A stretch of 64,000 bases of DNA, taken from NCBI RefSeq assembly GCF_025147765.1, contig NZ_CP102265.1, positions 265,001 to 329,000 on the forward strand, read 5' to 3'. The notes beneath the pieces were generated by a model. It made no database searches, was not told the DNA's origin, and saw only the letters and a list, made by a program, of their open reading frames with translations. This DNA comes from Blautia obeum ATCC 29174 (GTDB lineage: Bacteria > Bacillota > Clostridia > Lachnospirales > Lachnospiraceae). Of the stretch, positions 44,300-51,639 are shown one piece after another (positions within the stretch are counted from its first letter, which is position 1; the number at the start of each line of letters is the position of its first letter). The position numbers and the translations under genes were made by a program.

Positions 44300-44468
44300 T
44301 TATAAAAAAAAGTACTTCCCGCGGATTTGGAAGTACTTTTTTTATGGGTTGAATTGAATGTGCATCAATATGTGGAGGTCATGCACTTTATTTGGGAGAT
44401 AACACAATTCTTTGTGTTGTTTATATTTTAACAAAACAGGGGGTAAAAACAAGCCTCCCGGGGGGATT
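44300..44468 (+). repeat. ~169-bp direct repeat, copy 1 (includes terminator)
   Basis: Nearly identical to 47180-47348. It begins with the terminator hairpin, then GGGTTGAATTGAATGTGCAT, a GTGCAT/ATGCAC stem, the small stem AACACAA/TTGTGTT and a C/G-tract end. The two copies bracket cbiM-cbiQ-cbiO in the same orientation, about 2.88 kb apart. Confidence 0.9.
44308..44345 (+). terminator. Terminator of the ABC/DJ-1 operon
   Basis: AAAGTACTTCC pairs with GGAAGTACTTT over CGCGGATTT and is followed by a T run. It forms the head of direct-repeat copy 1. Confidence 0.9.
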
Positions 44469-44531
44469 ATTACCTATGAAAAAAAGAACGTTATTTATGC
44501 TGTATATGAATATATAGATATCCCCCCGGGG
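44457..44531. repeat. G/C-tract inverted repeat upstream of cbiM
   Basis: CCCGGGGGGAT (about 44457-44467) and ATCCCCCCGGG (about 44520-44530) are an 11-bp perfect inverted repeat, ~55 bp apart, ending just before the cbiM -35. It is either a long-range stem or two half-sites for a metal-dependent repressor. Confidence 0.55.
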
Positions 44532-44534
44532 TGG

Positions 44535-44563
44535 TTGTCGATACTTTAACACAGTGATAGAAT
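44535..44563 (+). promoter_or_regulatory. Promoter of cbiMQO
   Basis: -35 TTGTCG (44535-44540), a 17-bp spacer and -10 TAGAAT (44558-44563), 64 bp before the cbiM start. No cobalamin or NiCo riboswitch is recognisable in the short leader. Confidence 0.65.
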
Positions 44564-44626
44564 ACAGTTAATTACGAGGTGCGCGCCGAATAAAATAAAG
44601 TTTTCACAGGGAAAGGAAGTATATCT

Positions 44627-45631
44627 ATGCATATACCTGAGAACTATTTAAGTCCGTCAACATGTGCGGTAATGACGGCAGCCATGCTTCCGGCATGGGG
44701 ATATTCGATCAATAAGATCAGAACGGAGATACCTAAGGCAAAGATGCCGTTACTGGGAATTGGTGCAGCATTTTCGTTTCTTGGAATGATGTTTAATGTA
44801 CCGCTTCCGGGAGGTACGACAGGACATGCGGTAGGCGGAACTCTTATCGCAATTCTTACCGGCAGTCCGGCGGCCGGGTGCATATCGGTATCCATTGCGT
44901 TGCTGATCCAGGCACTGCTTTTTGGAGACGGTGGAATTCTTGCATTTGGAGCAAACTGTTTCAACATGGCTTTTGTACTGCCGTATCTGGGATTTTTCCT
45001 GTATCAGTTACTTCTGAAAAAGACAGGCAAGCGTAAACTCAGTGCAGCGATCGGTGCATATATAGGAATCAATGCAGCGGCATTCTGTGCAGCTGTTGAA
45101 TTTGGTATCCAGCCATTGCTGTTTAAAAATGCAGCAGGTCAGGCGCTGTATTGTCCATATCCGTTAAGTGTGTCCATACCGGCAATGATGGTCGGACACA
45201 TTACGTTATTTGGCCTGGCAGAGATTGTATTAACAGTAGTTGTATTGACTTTTGTAGAAAAAGTTTCACCTGCAGCACTGAACAATGTTCCGGATAAATC
45301 TTCGTTCAAACCACTGTACATATTAATTGGAGTACTTATCGTTCTGACACCGATCGGACTTCTCGCAACAGGTACTGCCTGGGGAGAATGGGGTGTGGAT
45401 GAGATGGCGACACTTGTCAGTGGCGGCGCTCAGCTGGGATATACTCCGTCTGGTATGGAGAGTGGATTTGAGCTTTCAACACTGTTCCCGGATTATTCGA
45501 TGGCAGGTATGCCGGAATGGACAGGATATATTCTGTCGGCAGTTGTTGGAGTAGCTCTTCTGGTAATTTTCTTCAAAATTATTTCTTCTCTTATGAAGGA
45601 TAAAGTTGATTTTAAAAAGAAAGCAGCATAA
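44627..45631 (+). CDS. cbiM: ECF cobalt/nickel transporter S-component, CbiM with fused CbiN/PDGLE-like tail
   Basis: A 334-aa membrane protein. The N-terminus MHIPENYLSP and His67 (GGTTGHAVGG) supply the Met1-His2-His67 metal site known from NikM/CbiM. About seven helices form the CbiM core (to ~220). Residues ~225-325 add two helices around an exposed loop, resembling the separate CbiN/NikN or PDGLE subunit fused at the C-terminus. It binds Co2+ or Ni2+ and works with CbiQ and CbiO. SD AAAGGAAG. The choice between cobalt and nickel is open. Confidence 0.92.
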   Translation: MHIPENYLSPSTCAVMTAAMLPAWGYSINKIRTEIPKAKMPLLGIGAAFSFLGMMFNVPLPGGTTGHAVGGTLIAILTGSPAAGCISVSIALLIQALLFGDGGILAFGANCFNMAFVLPYLGFFLYQLLLKKTGKRKLSAAIGAYIGINAAAFCAAVEFGIQPLLFKNAAGQALYCPYPLSVSIPAMMVGHITLFGLAEIVLTVVVLTFVEKVSPAALNNVPDKSSFKPLYILIGVLIVLTPIGLLATGTAWGEWGVDEMATLVSGGAQLGYTPSGMESGFELSTLFPDYSMAGMPEWTGYILSAVVGVALLVIFFKIISSLMKDKVDFKKKAA

Positions 45632-45637
45632 TTAATA

Positions 45638-46462
45638 ATGAACGATTACAGAACAGAAAAAACAGAAATTCCTGAATGGATGTGCCAGCAGGAAGAATAT
45701 ACTCCGTCGAAGGATAAAGAAGCATTTTTGACTAAGAGCACAAAGTCTGTTTTGTCTGTACTTGGAAAGCTAAGATTTCATGAAGGGAAGGATGGCAGAT
45801 TTTCTGCTACTCCTTCTCTTAAATTATTTTATACGCTAATATATATTATACTGACAGCATCTGCGAGAAATTATTTATTTGTATTGATCATGTGTGCAGC
45901 AGTAACTGTCAGACTGGCACTTTTTCCGGCAGCAGCAATACGGCAGGTTTTAAGTGAAACAGCAGGTGCAGTAATGATTTCTGTGTTTCTTCTTTTGCCG
46001 GCAGTTTTTATGGGGAATCCTCAGACACTGGCGAATATTACAGCCAGGGTGTATGTATCGGTAACTTTGGTTGGAATATTGTCGGCTGGGACATCCTGGA
46101 ATAAACTTACAGCCAGTATGCGAACTTTCCGGATTCCGTCACTGTTTATTTTTACACTGGATATTACGCTGAAATATATTTCTGTTCTTGGAGAAATCTG
46201 CGTGGATATTCTGACATCTGTCGGGCTCAGATCGGTGGGAAAAAACCCGGACAAGGCAAAATCTTTTTCCGGAGTACTTGGAATCACATTCCTGAAATCC
46301 AGTGAGATGGCAGAAGAAATGTATGCGTCTATGTGCTGCAGGGGATTCACAGGAGAATATCAGATGAGCAAGAAGTACAGACTTTGTTTGCAGGATGTTT
46401 TGGGTATTCTGATGATGGTGTGTGGTATTTGCCTGTTTTTATATTTGAATGTAAATATGTAG
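45638..46462 (+). CDS. cbiQ: ECF transporter T-component CbiQ
   Basis: A 274-aa membrane coupling protein with four or five helices (~65-180 and the last helix). The two Ala-Arg-Gly-type coupling motifs appear as VGLRSVGK (near 195) and CCRGFTGEY (near 235), which contact the ATPases. A hydrophilic N-terminal ~60 residues precede the first helix. It starts six bases after cbiM stops, so the two are translationally coupled. Confidence 0.9.
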   Translation: MNDYRTEKTEIPEWMCQQEEYTPSKDKEAFLTKSTKSVLSVLGKLRFHEGKDGRFSATPSLKLFYTLIYIILTASARNYLFVLIMCAAVTVRLALFPAAAIRQVLSETAGAVMISVFLLLPAVFMGNPQTLANITARVYVSVTLVGILSAGTSWNKLTASMRTFRIPSLFIFTLDITLKYISVLGEICVDILTSVGLRSVGKNPDKAKSFSGVLGITFLKSSEMAEEMYASMCCRGFTGEYQMSKKYRLCLQDVLGILMMVCGICLFLYLNVNM

Positions 46463-46491
46463 TCCGAGATTTTTAAAGAAAGGGAAGAAGC

Positions 46492-47160
46492 ATGATCACA
46501 CTTGAAAAAGTATGTTTTGCATATGAACATGAAGTTGCACTTCGATATGTGAATCTTCATATCGAAAAGGGAGAGTCACTGGTAATTCAGGGACCGAATG
46601 GATGCGGCAAATCAACGCTTATCAAATTATTGAACGGGATTATTTTTCCATCAGAAGGGCATTATTTATATAAAGGCCATGAGATTACAGAAAAAGCGCT
46701 GAAAGACAGGCAGTTTGCAAAGTGGTTTCACCAGCAGATGGGATATGTTTTTCAGAACGCGGATACACAGCTGTTTTGCGGAAGCGTGGAAGAGGAAGTT
46801 GCGTTTGGACCGATTCAGATGGGGCTTTCGGAGGCAGAAGTCAGGGAGAGAACAGAGGATTGTCTTCGTCTGTTTGGAATTGAAAAGCTTAGAGAAAGAC
46901 CACCGTATCATCTGAGCGGAGGTGAGAAGCGAAAGGTTTCTCTTGCATGTATTCTTTCCCTGAATCCGGAGGTGTTGATCCTGGATGAGCCGCTTGCCGG
47001 TCTGGATGAGAAGACGCAGGATATGCTTCTGGATTTTCTTAAAAACTTTCATAATGCAGGAAAAACGCTGATCACGATCACACACAATCGCCAGCTTGCG
47101 GAAAATCTGGGAACGCGTTTTGCAGTTATGAATGAAGAGCATGAATTGAAAGTATTATAA
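46492..47160 (+). CDS. cbiO: ECF transporter ATPase CbiO
   Basis: A 222-aa ATPase, short for the family because no C-terminal extension is present. Walker A GPNGCGKST (near residue 38), Q-loop MGYVFQNADTQLFCGSVEEEVAFGP (the typical ECF type), signature LSGGEKRKVSLA and Walker B EVLILDEPLAGLDEK, H-loop ITHNR. It probably acts as a homodimer, since only one ATPase gene is present. SD AAAGGGAAGA, 29 bp after cbiQ. Confidence 0.93.
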   Translation: MITLEKVCFAYEHEVALRYVNLHIEKGESLVIQGPNGCGKSTLIKLLNGIIFPSEGHYLYKGHEITEKALKDRQFAKWFHQQMGYVFQNADTQLFCGSVEEEVAFGPIQMGLSEAEVRERTEDCLRLFGIEKLRERPPYHLSGGEKRKVSLACILSLNPEVLILDEPLAGLDEKTQDMLLDFLKNFHNAGKTLITITHNRQLAENLGTRFAVMNEEHELKVL

Positions 47161-47179
47161 CTGTTCAGAAGGTAGTAAT

Positions 47180-47348
47180 ATTATAAAAAAAGGTACTTCC
47201 CGCGGATTTGGAAGTACTTTTTTTATGGGTTGAATTGAATGTGCATCAATATGTGGAGGTCATGCACTTTATTTGGGAGATAACATAGTTGTTTGTGTTG
47301 TCTTTATTTTAACAAAATGGAGGGGGAAAACAAGCCTCCTGGGGGGAT
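47180..47348 (+). repeat. ~169-bp direct repeat, copy 2 (includes terminator)
   Basis: The second copy of the repeat at 44300-44468, directly after cbiO, with roughly ten differences. The small stem here reads AACATAG/TTGTGTT, where changes turn pairs into G-U wobbles and keep the stem. Confidence 0.9.
47188..47224 (+). terminator. Terminator of cbiMQO
   Basis: GGTACTTCC pairs with GGAAGTACT over CGCGGATTT with a T run. It is part of direct-repeat copy 2. Confidence 0.9.
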
Positions 47349-47402
47349 AATCCTGCCTGTAAGCATCCCCAGACACAGTCGTAGGGGAGGTGTGGCGCAG
47401 AA

Positions 47403-47715
47403 GATAATCTGCAAATGAGAAAAATTGTGAATGCGGTCACTGGTTCGGAGGGGAAGATAATCTGCAAATGAGAAAAATTGCGAATGCGGTCACAAATATA
47501 GAGCAGAGATAATCTACAAATGGGAAAAATTGTGAATGCGGTCACAAGTATAGCGCGGAGATAATCTACAAATGGGAAAAATTGCAAATGCGGTCACAAG
47601 TATAGAGCAGGAGATAATCTACAAATGAGAAAAAAAGGAAATGTGGTCACAAGTATAGCGCAGGGGTAATCTGCAAATGGGAAAAATTGCAAATGCAGTC
47701 CCCAGGACAGCTGTA
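47403..47715 (+). repeat. Six tandem 52-53-bp repeats
   Basis: Units begin with GATAATCT (last unit GGTAATCT) at 47403, 47456, 47508, 47560, 47613 and 47665. Each contains CAAATG(A/G)GAAAAATTG and AATGCGGTCACAA(G/A)TATAG with few changes. The spacing is 52-53 bp, close to five helical turns. There are no unique spacers, so this is a minisatellite and not CRISPR. Reading frames across it are low-complexity and I call none. Confidence 0.9.
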
Positions 47716-47877
47716 GAAGGAAGGTACAGAGGGAAGCGTAATTCGACTCTGACAAAAACATATAAAAGACACCTGTTGACAATCATGGCTGGTATGGGTA
47801 TGTTTAACATAATATATAGCAAGAATTCTCCTTCCTCTACAGGTGGGAGATGAATTGTAAAAAATAAAAAAGAACAT

Positions 47878-47906
47878 TTGTTTGGCAACGCAATCCATGG
47901 TATAAT
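47878..47906 (+). promoter_or_regulatory. tnpA promoter in element B
   Basis: -35 TTGTTT (47878-47883), a 17-bp spacer and -10 TATAAT (47901-47906), the same layout and ATGGTATAATA context as in element A. Confidence 0.65.
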
Positions 47907-47954
47907 AGAATCAGTCGATAAGATAAGGTAATTATTCAAAAAAGGGCTGGTTTT

Positions 47955-48362
47955 ATGGAAAATATGGATCACAATGCACATTCAGTGTACTTGATGTATT
48001 ATCACTTGATTATGGTGGTAAAATATCGAAGAAAAGTTATCAATGATCCAATTTCAGAAAGAGCAAAGGAAATATGGGAATATATTGCCCCACGGTATGG
48101 AATTGTTTTGGAAGAATGGAATCATGATATTGACCATGTGCATGTAATGTTTCGAGCACAGCCAAAAACAGAACTCAGTAAATTTATCAATGCTTATAAA
48201 AGTGCCAGCAGTAGGCTGCTGAAAAAAGAGTATCCGGAAATCCGGGAAAAACTTTGGAAAGAAGCATTCTGGAGCCAGAGTTTCTGCCTTTTGACGGCAG
48301 GAGGGGCGCCAGTAGAAGTGATCCGTCAATACATCGAAACCCAGGGAGAGAAAAAGAATTGA
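47955..48362 (+). CDS. tnpA: IS200/IS605 transposase TnpA (Y1 HUH), element B
   Basis: A 135-aa Y1 transposase of normal length. HUH site DIDHVHVMFRA (near residue 62) and nucleophilic Tyr in IRQYIETQG near the C-terminus. It begins MENMDHNAHSVYLMYYHLIMVVKYRRKV. It excises and inserts single-stranded element DNA. The last bases overlap the tnpB start in a TTGA junction, so the two are coupled. Confidence 0.93.
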   Translation: MENMDHNAHSVYLMYYHLIMVVKYRRKVINDPISERAKEIWEYIAPRYGIVLEEWNHDIDHVHVMFRAQPKTELSKFINAYKSASSRLLKKEYPEIREKLWKEAFWSQSFCLLTAGGAPVEVIRQYIETQGEKKN

Positions 48363-49462
48363 ACATAGCATATCGTTTCCGGATTTATCCAACAGAAGAA
48401 CAGAAGATACTCCTTGGAAAAACATTTGGCTGCTGTCGTTTTCTGTACAACCAGATGCTTAATGACAAGATCCAGGAGTATAAAAAGTCAAAAACGATGT
48501 TAAAGAATACACCAGCTATGTATAAAAAAACGTATTCATTTCTGAAAGAAGTTGATTCGCTGGCTCTGGCAAATGTTCAGCTTCATCTGGAGAAAGCATA
48601 TAAGAACTTTTTTCGTGATCCGAAGGTTGGATTTCCGCGTTTCAAGTCAAAACATCATTCCAAAAACAGCTACACAACAAATGTGGTCAACGGAAATATT
48701 CTGGTAGAAGGTAACCGGATCCGGCTTCCGAAATTAAAATGGATCTCCATGAAAAAACACAGGGAGCCTGCAGAAAACTGTCGTCTGAAATCAGTGACAG
48801 TCAGTATGGAGTCATCTGGAAAGTATTTTGCAAGCCTGCTGTATGAAGGATACAGCTGCGAAAACCAAGCAGCAGATAAGGATTACAGCAATGCAAAAAT
48901 ACTGGGGATTGATTATGCGATGCAGGGGATGGCAGTGTTTTCAGAAGAGATCGAGCTTGAAAAAGCAGGGTTCTTCAGAAAAAATGAAAAAAGGCTGGCA
49001 AGGGAACAGCGTAAACTGTCAAGATGTGTAAAAGGGAGCCACAATTATGTGCGGCAGAAAAAGAAAGTTGCCAGATGTCATGAAAAAATACGCAGCCAGA
49101 GAAGAGATTATCTGCATAAACTGAGCCGCAGGATCGCAGACCAATACGATATAGTTGCGGTAGAAGATATTGATATGAAAGCGATGAGCCAGTGTCTGCA
49201 TTTTGGGAAAAGTGTACAGGATAATGGATACGGGATGTTCCGGAATATGCTGGAATATAAGCTTGAATGGAAGGGAAAAGAATTAATAAAGGTAGACCGC
49301 TTTTTCCCTTCAAGCAAAAAATGCAGTAAATGCGGAAAGATAAAAAAAGAGCTGAAATTATCCGAAAGAGTTTATCACTGTACGTGTGGGAATGAGATGG
49401 ATAGAGATCGAAATGCAGCAATCAACATCCGCGAAGAGGCAAGAAGGATGCTGGCAGCATAA
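48359..49462 (+). CDS. tnpB: TnpB RNA-guided nuclease, element B
   Basis: A 367-aa TnpB of typical length. The N-terminal NIAYRFRIYPTEEQKILLGKTFGCCRFLYN domain is followed by RuvC Asp (ILGIDYAMQGM), Glu (IVAVEDIDMKAM), a normal zinc finger (KKCSKCGKIKKEL...HCTCGNEMDRD) and the final Asp (DRDRNAAINI). All catalytic residues are present. I choose TTG 48359, which overlaps the tnpA stop (TTGA) and has SD GGGAGAG; a longer in-frame start lies inside tnpA. Confidence 0.9.
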   Translation: MNIAYRFRIYPTEEQKILLGKTFGCCRFLYNQMLNDKIQEYKKSKTMLKNTPAMYKKTYSFLKEVDSLALANVQLHLEKAYKNFFRDPKVGFPRFKSKHHSKNSYTTNVVNGNILVEGNRIRLPKLKWISMKKHREPAENCRLKSVTVSMESSGKYFASLLYEGYSCENQAADKDYSNAKILGIDYAMQGMAVFSEEIELEKAGFFRKNEKRLAREQRKLSRCVKGSHNYVRQKKKVARCHEKIRSQRRDYLHKLSRRIADQYDIVAVEDIDMKAMSQCLHFGKSVQDNGYGMFRNMLEYKLEWKGKELIKVDRFFPSSKKCSKCGKIKKELKLSERVYHCTCGNEMDRDRNAAINIREEARRMLAA

Positions 49463-49613
49463 ACTGTCCGTATCCGGATAATAAGAAAGAAAATATGCCC
49501 GTGTCCGGGCAAAAAAATCGCGGGGCACGCGAGGATAGCTTGTAGATACTTGGCTCAGTAGAGCCATTGAGCAAGAAGCCCCCACTTCAAAATCAGAGAT
49601 TTAAGTGGTGGGA
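49463..49613 (+). ncRNA. Putative omega (guide) RNA region of element B
   Basis: The tail between the tnpB stop and the right-end hairpin (49580-49611) has short stems such as GGCTCAGTAGAGCC. By analogy with IS605 elements it is the TnpB guide-RNA scaffold, and the bases from 49614 on (CATGTCACAAGAAAG...) would be the guide. This is inference from position. Confidence 0.45.
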
Positions 49614-49615
49614 GC

Positions 49616-50095
49616 ATGTCACAAGAAAGAGCAGAAGAAGAGCAGAAAAAGTTCAGAAGGAAGAGGCGGAGCGTTATGTCAGCAAATACAGCAGTCATTG
49701 AGGAACTCCATCAGGCAATCGTGGAGCAAAGGAATATGGAGGAGCTAGAGGGGCTTCTCTGGGCGGGGGTGCTCGCATACCAGAATCAAACATTTTACAC
49801 GCTTTCCGGTCTGGAATTCTCCTACACGGTAAAACATAAGAAAAACGGAGACTACAGTGGAGAACTGTTGATCTCACGTAAGGAGACAAGCAAGACCCTG
49901 ACCAGAAGCTCCGTGATGCTGGCATTCCACAAAGTCCTCGCCGAGATGAAATTCAAAGAAATCAATGGAGCAGCATATCTTCTTCCTCCGGAATACCGCG
50001 GACCAAAATCAATCGGGCAGATCTTTGGAATCTCATATATCTTCAGCATGTTTCAGGAGTTTGGTCTGATTCGTACAAATGAGAAAAAGAAATAA
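49616..50095 (+). CDS. Hypothetical protein at the edge of IS element B, possibly 5'-truncated
   Basis: A 159-aa protein, family not recognised. The first ~20 residues are highly charged (MSQERAEEEQKKFRRKRR), followed by a mixed alpha/beta domain ending in GISYIFSMFQEFGLIRTNEKKK. Its start codon lies two or three bases beyond the IS right end, and the only SD-like sequence for it (GGTGGGAG) is part of the IS hairpin. An alternative start is ATG 49676 (GGAG four bases upstream). The original gene may have been longer and cut by the insertion. Confidence 0.6.
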   Translation: MSQERAEEEQKKFRRKRRSVMSANTAVIEELHQAIVEQRNMEELEGLLWAGVLAYQNQTFYTLSGLEFSYTVKHKKNGDYSGELLISRKETSKTLTRSSVMLAFHKVLAEMKFKEINGAAYLLPPEYRGPKSIGQIFGISYIFSMFQEFGLIRTNEKKK

Positions 50096-50126
50096 AGGAA
50101 AGAGAAAATAATTGTTGAAATTATGC

Positions 50127-50155
50127 TTGACAACTAATTTTTTTGGATATATACT
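50127..50155 (+). promoter_or_regulatory. Promoter of the fatty-acid operon
   Basis: A perfect -35 TTGACA (50127-50132), a 17-bp spacer and -10 TATACT (50150-50155), 59 bp before fabH. Confidence 0.88.
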
Positions 50156-50167
50156 TTGATAATCAAA
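50155..50167. promoter_or_regulatory. FabT-like operator
   Basis: TTTGATAATCAAA is a perfect palindrome that starts at the last base of the -10 box. It matches the TTTGAT/ATCAAA pattern bound by the MarR-family repressor FabT in streptococci. No fabT gene is in the window. Confidence 0.7.
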
Positions 50168-50213
50168 ATATTCTAAACTCAAAACAAATCAGGAATATGA
50201 GGAAACAATTATT

Positions 50214-51215
50214 ATGAATAAAGAACAGACCTTAACCGGTGTCATCCGCGGAACGGGAGCCTGTGTTCCAAAGCGAGTCATGGATAATGACGAGATTGCT
50301 GGTTTTGTTGAGACCAGTGATGAGTGGATCCGGGAGCGGACAGGTGTGGAACGGCGTCATATAGCAGAAGAGGAAACAACTGTTTCCATGGCTGTTGAGG
50401 CCGGTCGCCAAGCAGTCGAAGAGGCCGGAATCTCACCGGAAGAAATCGATATGATCCTGGTGGCTACCGGCTCAGCTGACCGGGTTTTTCCATGTACAGC
50501 CTGCCAGGTACAGGAGGCTCTTGGAGCTTTGGGTGCCGTTGGATTTGATCTCAATGCTGCATGCAGTGGATTTCTTTTCGCTTACAATACAGCGCAGGCG
50601 TACATAGCATCTGGAATCTACCGTACGATTCTGATCATTGGAAGCGAGAGTCTTTCACGCATTGTTGACTGGACTGACCGTGGAACCTGCATCTTGTTTG
50701 GAGATGGAGCCGGAGCGGTTCTTCTTCAGGCGAAGGAAGGAAAAAGCTATCAGCCGGTTTCACATTCCGATGGACGAGGCGGACCGGCATTGACCGGACC
50801 GGGAGTGCTTGGAAGAGCACGCAGTATTGATCAGGATCCAAAAGAAACAAAAACAGAATACATTACCATGAATGGCAAGGATGTTTTCCAGTTTGCAGTC
50901 CGCAAGGTTCCGCAGGTGATACAGGAAGTCCTTGAGCGAAACGAGCTTTTCCTTGAGGATATCGACTGGTTTGTTCTTCATCAGGCAAACGCGCGAATCG
51001 TAGATGCGGTTGCAAGGCGACTTCGTCTGGATATTGGAAAATTTCCAATGAATCTTCAGGATTATGGAAATACCTCATCCGCGAGCATTCCGATTCTGCT
51101 GAATGAACTGAATCGAGAAGGTGTCCTGAAAAAGGGACAGAAACTGGTCCTGGCAGGATTTGGAGCAGGATTATCCTGGGGAGCCAGCGTGCTGGACTGG
51201 GACATCACGGAGTGA
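50214..51215 (+). CDS. fabH: 3-oxoacyl-ACP synthase III (FabH)
   Basis: A 333-aa ketosynthase that condenses an acyl-CoA primer with malonyl-ACP to start fatty-acid synthesis. The triad is complete: Cys117 (LNAACSGFLFA), His in VLHQANARI and Asn in DYGNTSSASIP. Length and motifs fit a standard FabH. First gene of a ten-gene type II fatty-acid operon. SD is a modest GAGGAAA. The 162 bp between fabH and acpP contain no gene. Confidence 0.95.
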   Translation: MNKEQTLTGVIRGTGACVPKRVMDNDEIAGFVETSDEWIRERTGVERRHIAEEETTVSMAVEAGRQAVEEAGISPEEIDMILVATGSADRVFPCTACQVQEALGALGAVGFDLNAACSGFLFAYNTAQAYIASGIYRTILIIGSESLSRIVDWTDRGTCILFGDGAGAVLLQAKEGKSYQPVSHSDGRGGPALTGPGVLGRARSIDQDPKETKTEYITMNGKDVFQFAVRKVPQVIQEVLERNELFLEDIDWFVLHQANARIVDAVARRLRLDIGKFPMNLQDYGNTSSASIPILLNELNREGVLKKGQKLVLAGFGAGLSWGASVLDWDITE

Positions 51216-51377
51216 TGAAGCAATTCGTAGATATCCGATATCTCAATATTAAATAGATACAGAAGAATAGAGACCATATAACATTGGCAAAAAGGGGAAC
51301 AGAATTTCATCATAAAAGTGAAATCTGAAACCCAAATTATATAAATTTAATTAAAACAGAAAAAGGAGAAAACAAAA

Positions 51378-51605
51378 ATGTTAGAAAGAATTATCGAACT
51401 TACAGCAGAAAACTTAGGAGCAGACGCAGCAACAATCACAGCAGAGACATCTTTTAAAGATGATCTTCATGCAGATTCCCTGGATCTCTTTGAGCTTGCA
51501 ATGGCATTCGAGGAAGAATTTTCTGTAGAAATCCCAAGCGAGGATCTTGAGCAGATCACAACAGTTGCAGATGTAATGAACTATCTGACAGAGCATCAGG
51601 CGTAA
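51378..51605 (+). CDS. acpP: Acyl carrier protein
   Basis: A 75-aa acidic four-helix protein. The phosphopantetheine-bearing Ser34 lies in HADSLDLFELAMAFEEEF, the DSL motif. It carries growing acyl chains between the Fab enzymes encoded around it. Strong SD (AAAAAGGAG). It may be made in higher amounts because of this SD. Confidence 0.96.
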   Translation: MLERIIELTAENLGADAATITAETSFKDDLHADSLDLFELAMAFEEEFSVEIPSEDLEQITTVADVMNYLTEHQA

Positions 51606-51639
51606 TCGTCAACCTGGCTGATCGAGAGGACATAAATTT

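Larger units (their letters stand above)
47795..49613 (+). mobile_element. IS200/IS605-family element B (tnpA + tnpB)
   Basis: A second element of the family, different from element A: the tnpA and tnpB proteins share only family motifs. Its left end carries an imperfect stem around 47823-47856 and a promoter. The right end is the hairpin CCCCCACTT...AAGTGGTGGG (49580-49611). tnpB overlaps tnpA. Both genes look intact. The left boundary is approximate. Confidence 0.82.

Noticed and set aside
44470..44626. Cobalamin or NiCo riboswitch before cbiM
   Set aside because: The leader after the promoter is only ~60 nt and none of the conserved blocks of either class is visible.
47403..47715. CRISPR array
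   Set aside because: The whole 52-53-bp unit repeats, including the part where spacers would be, and no cas genes are in the window.
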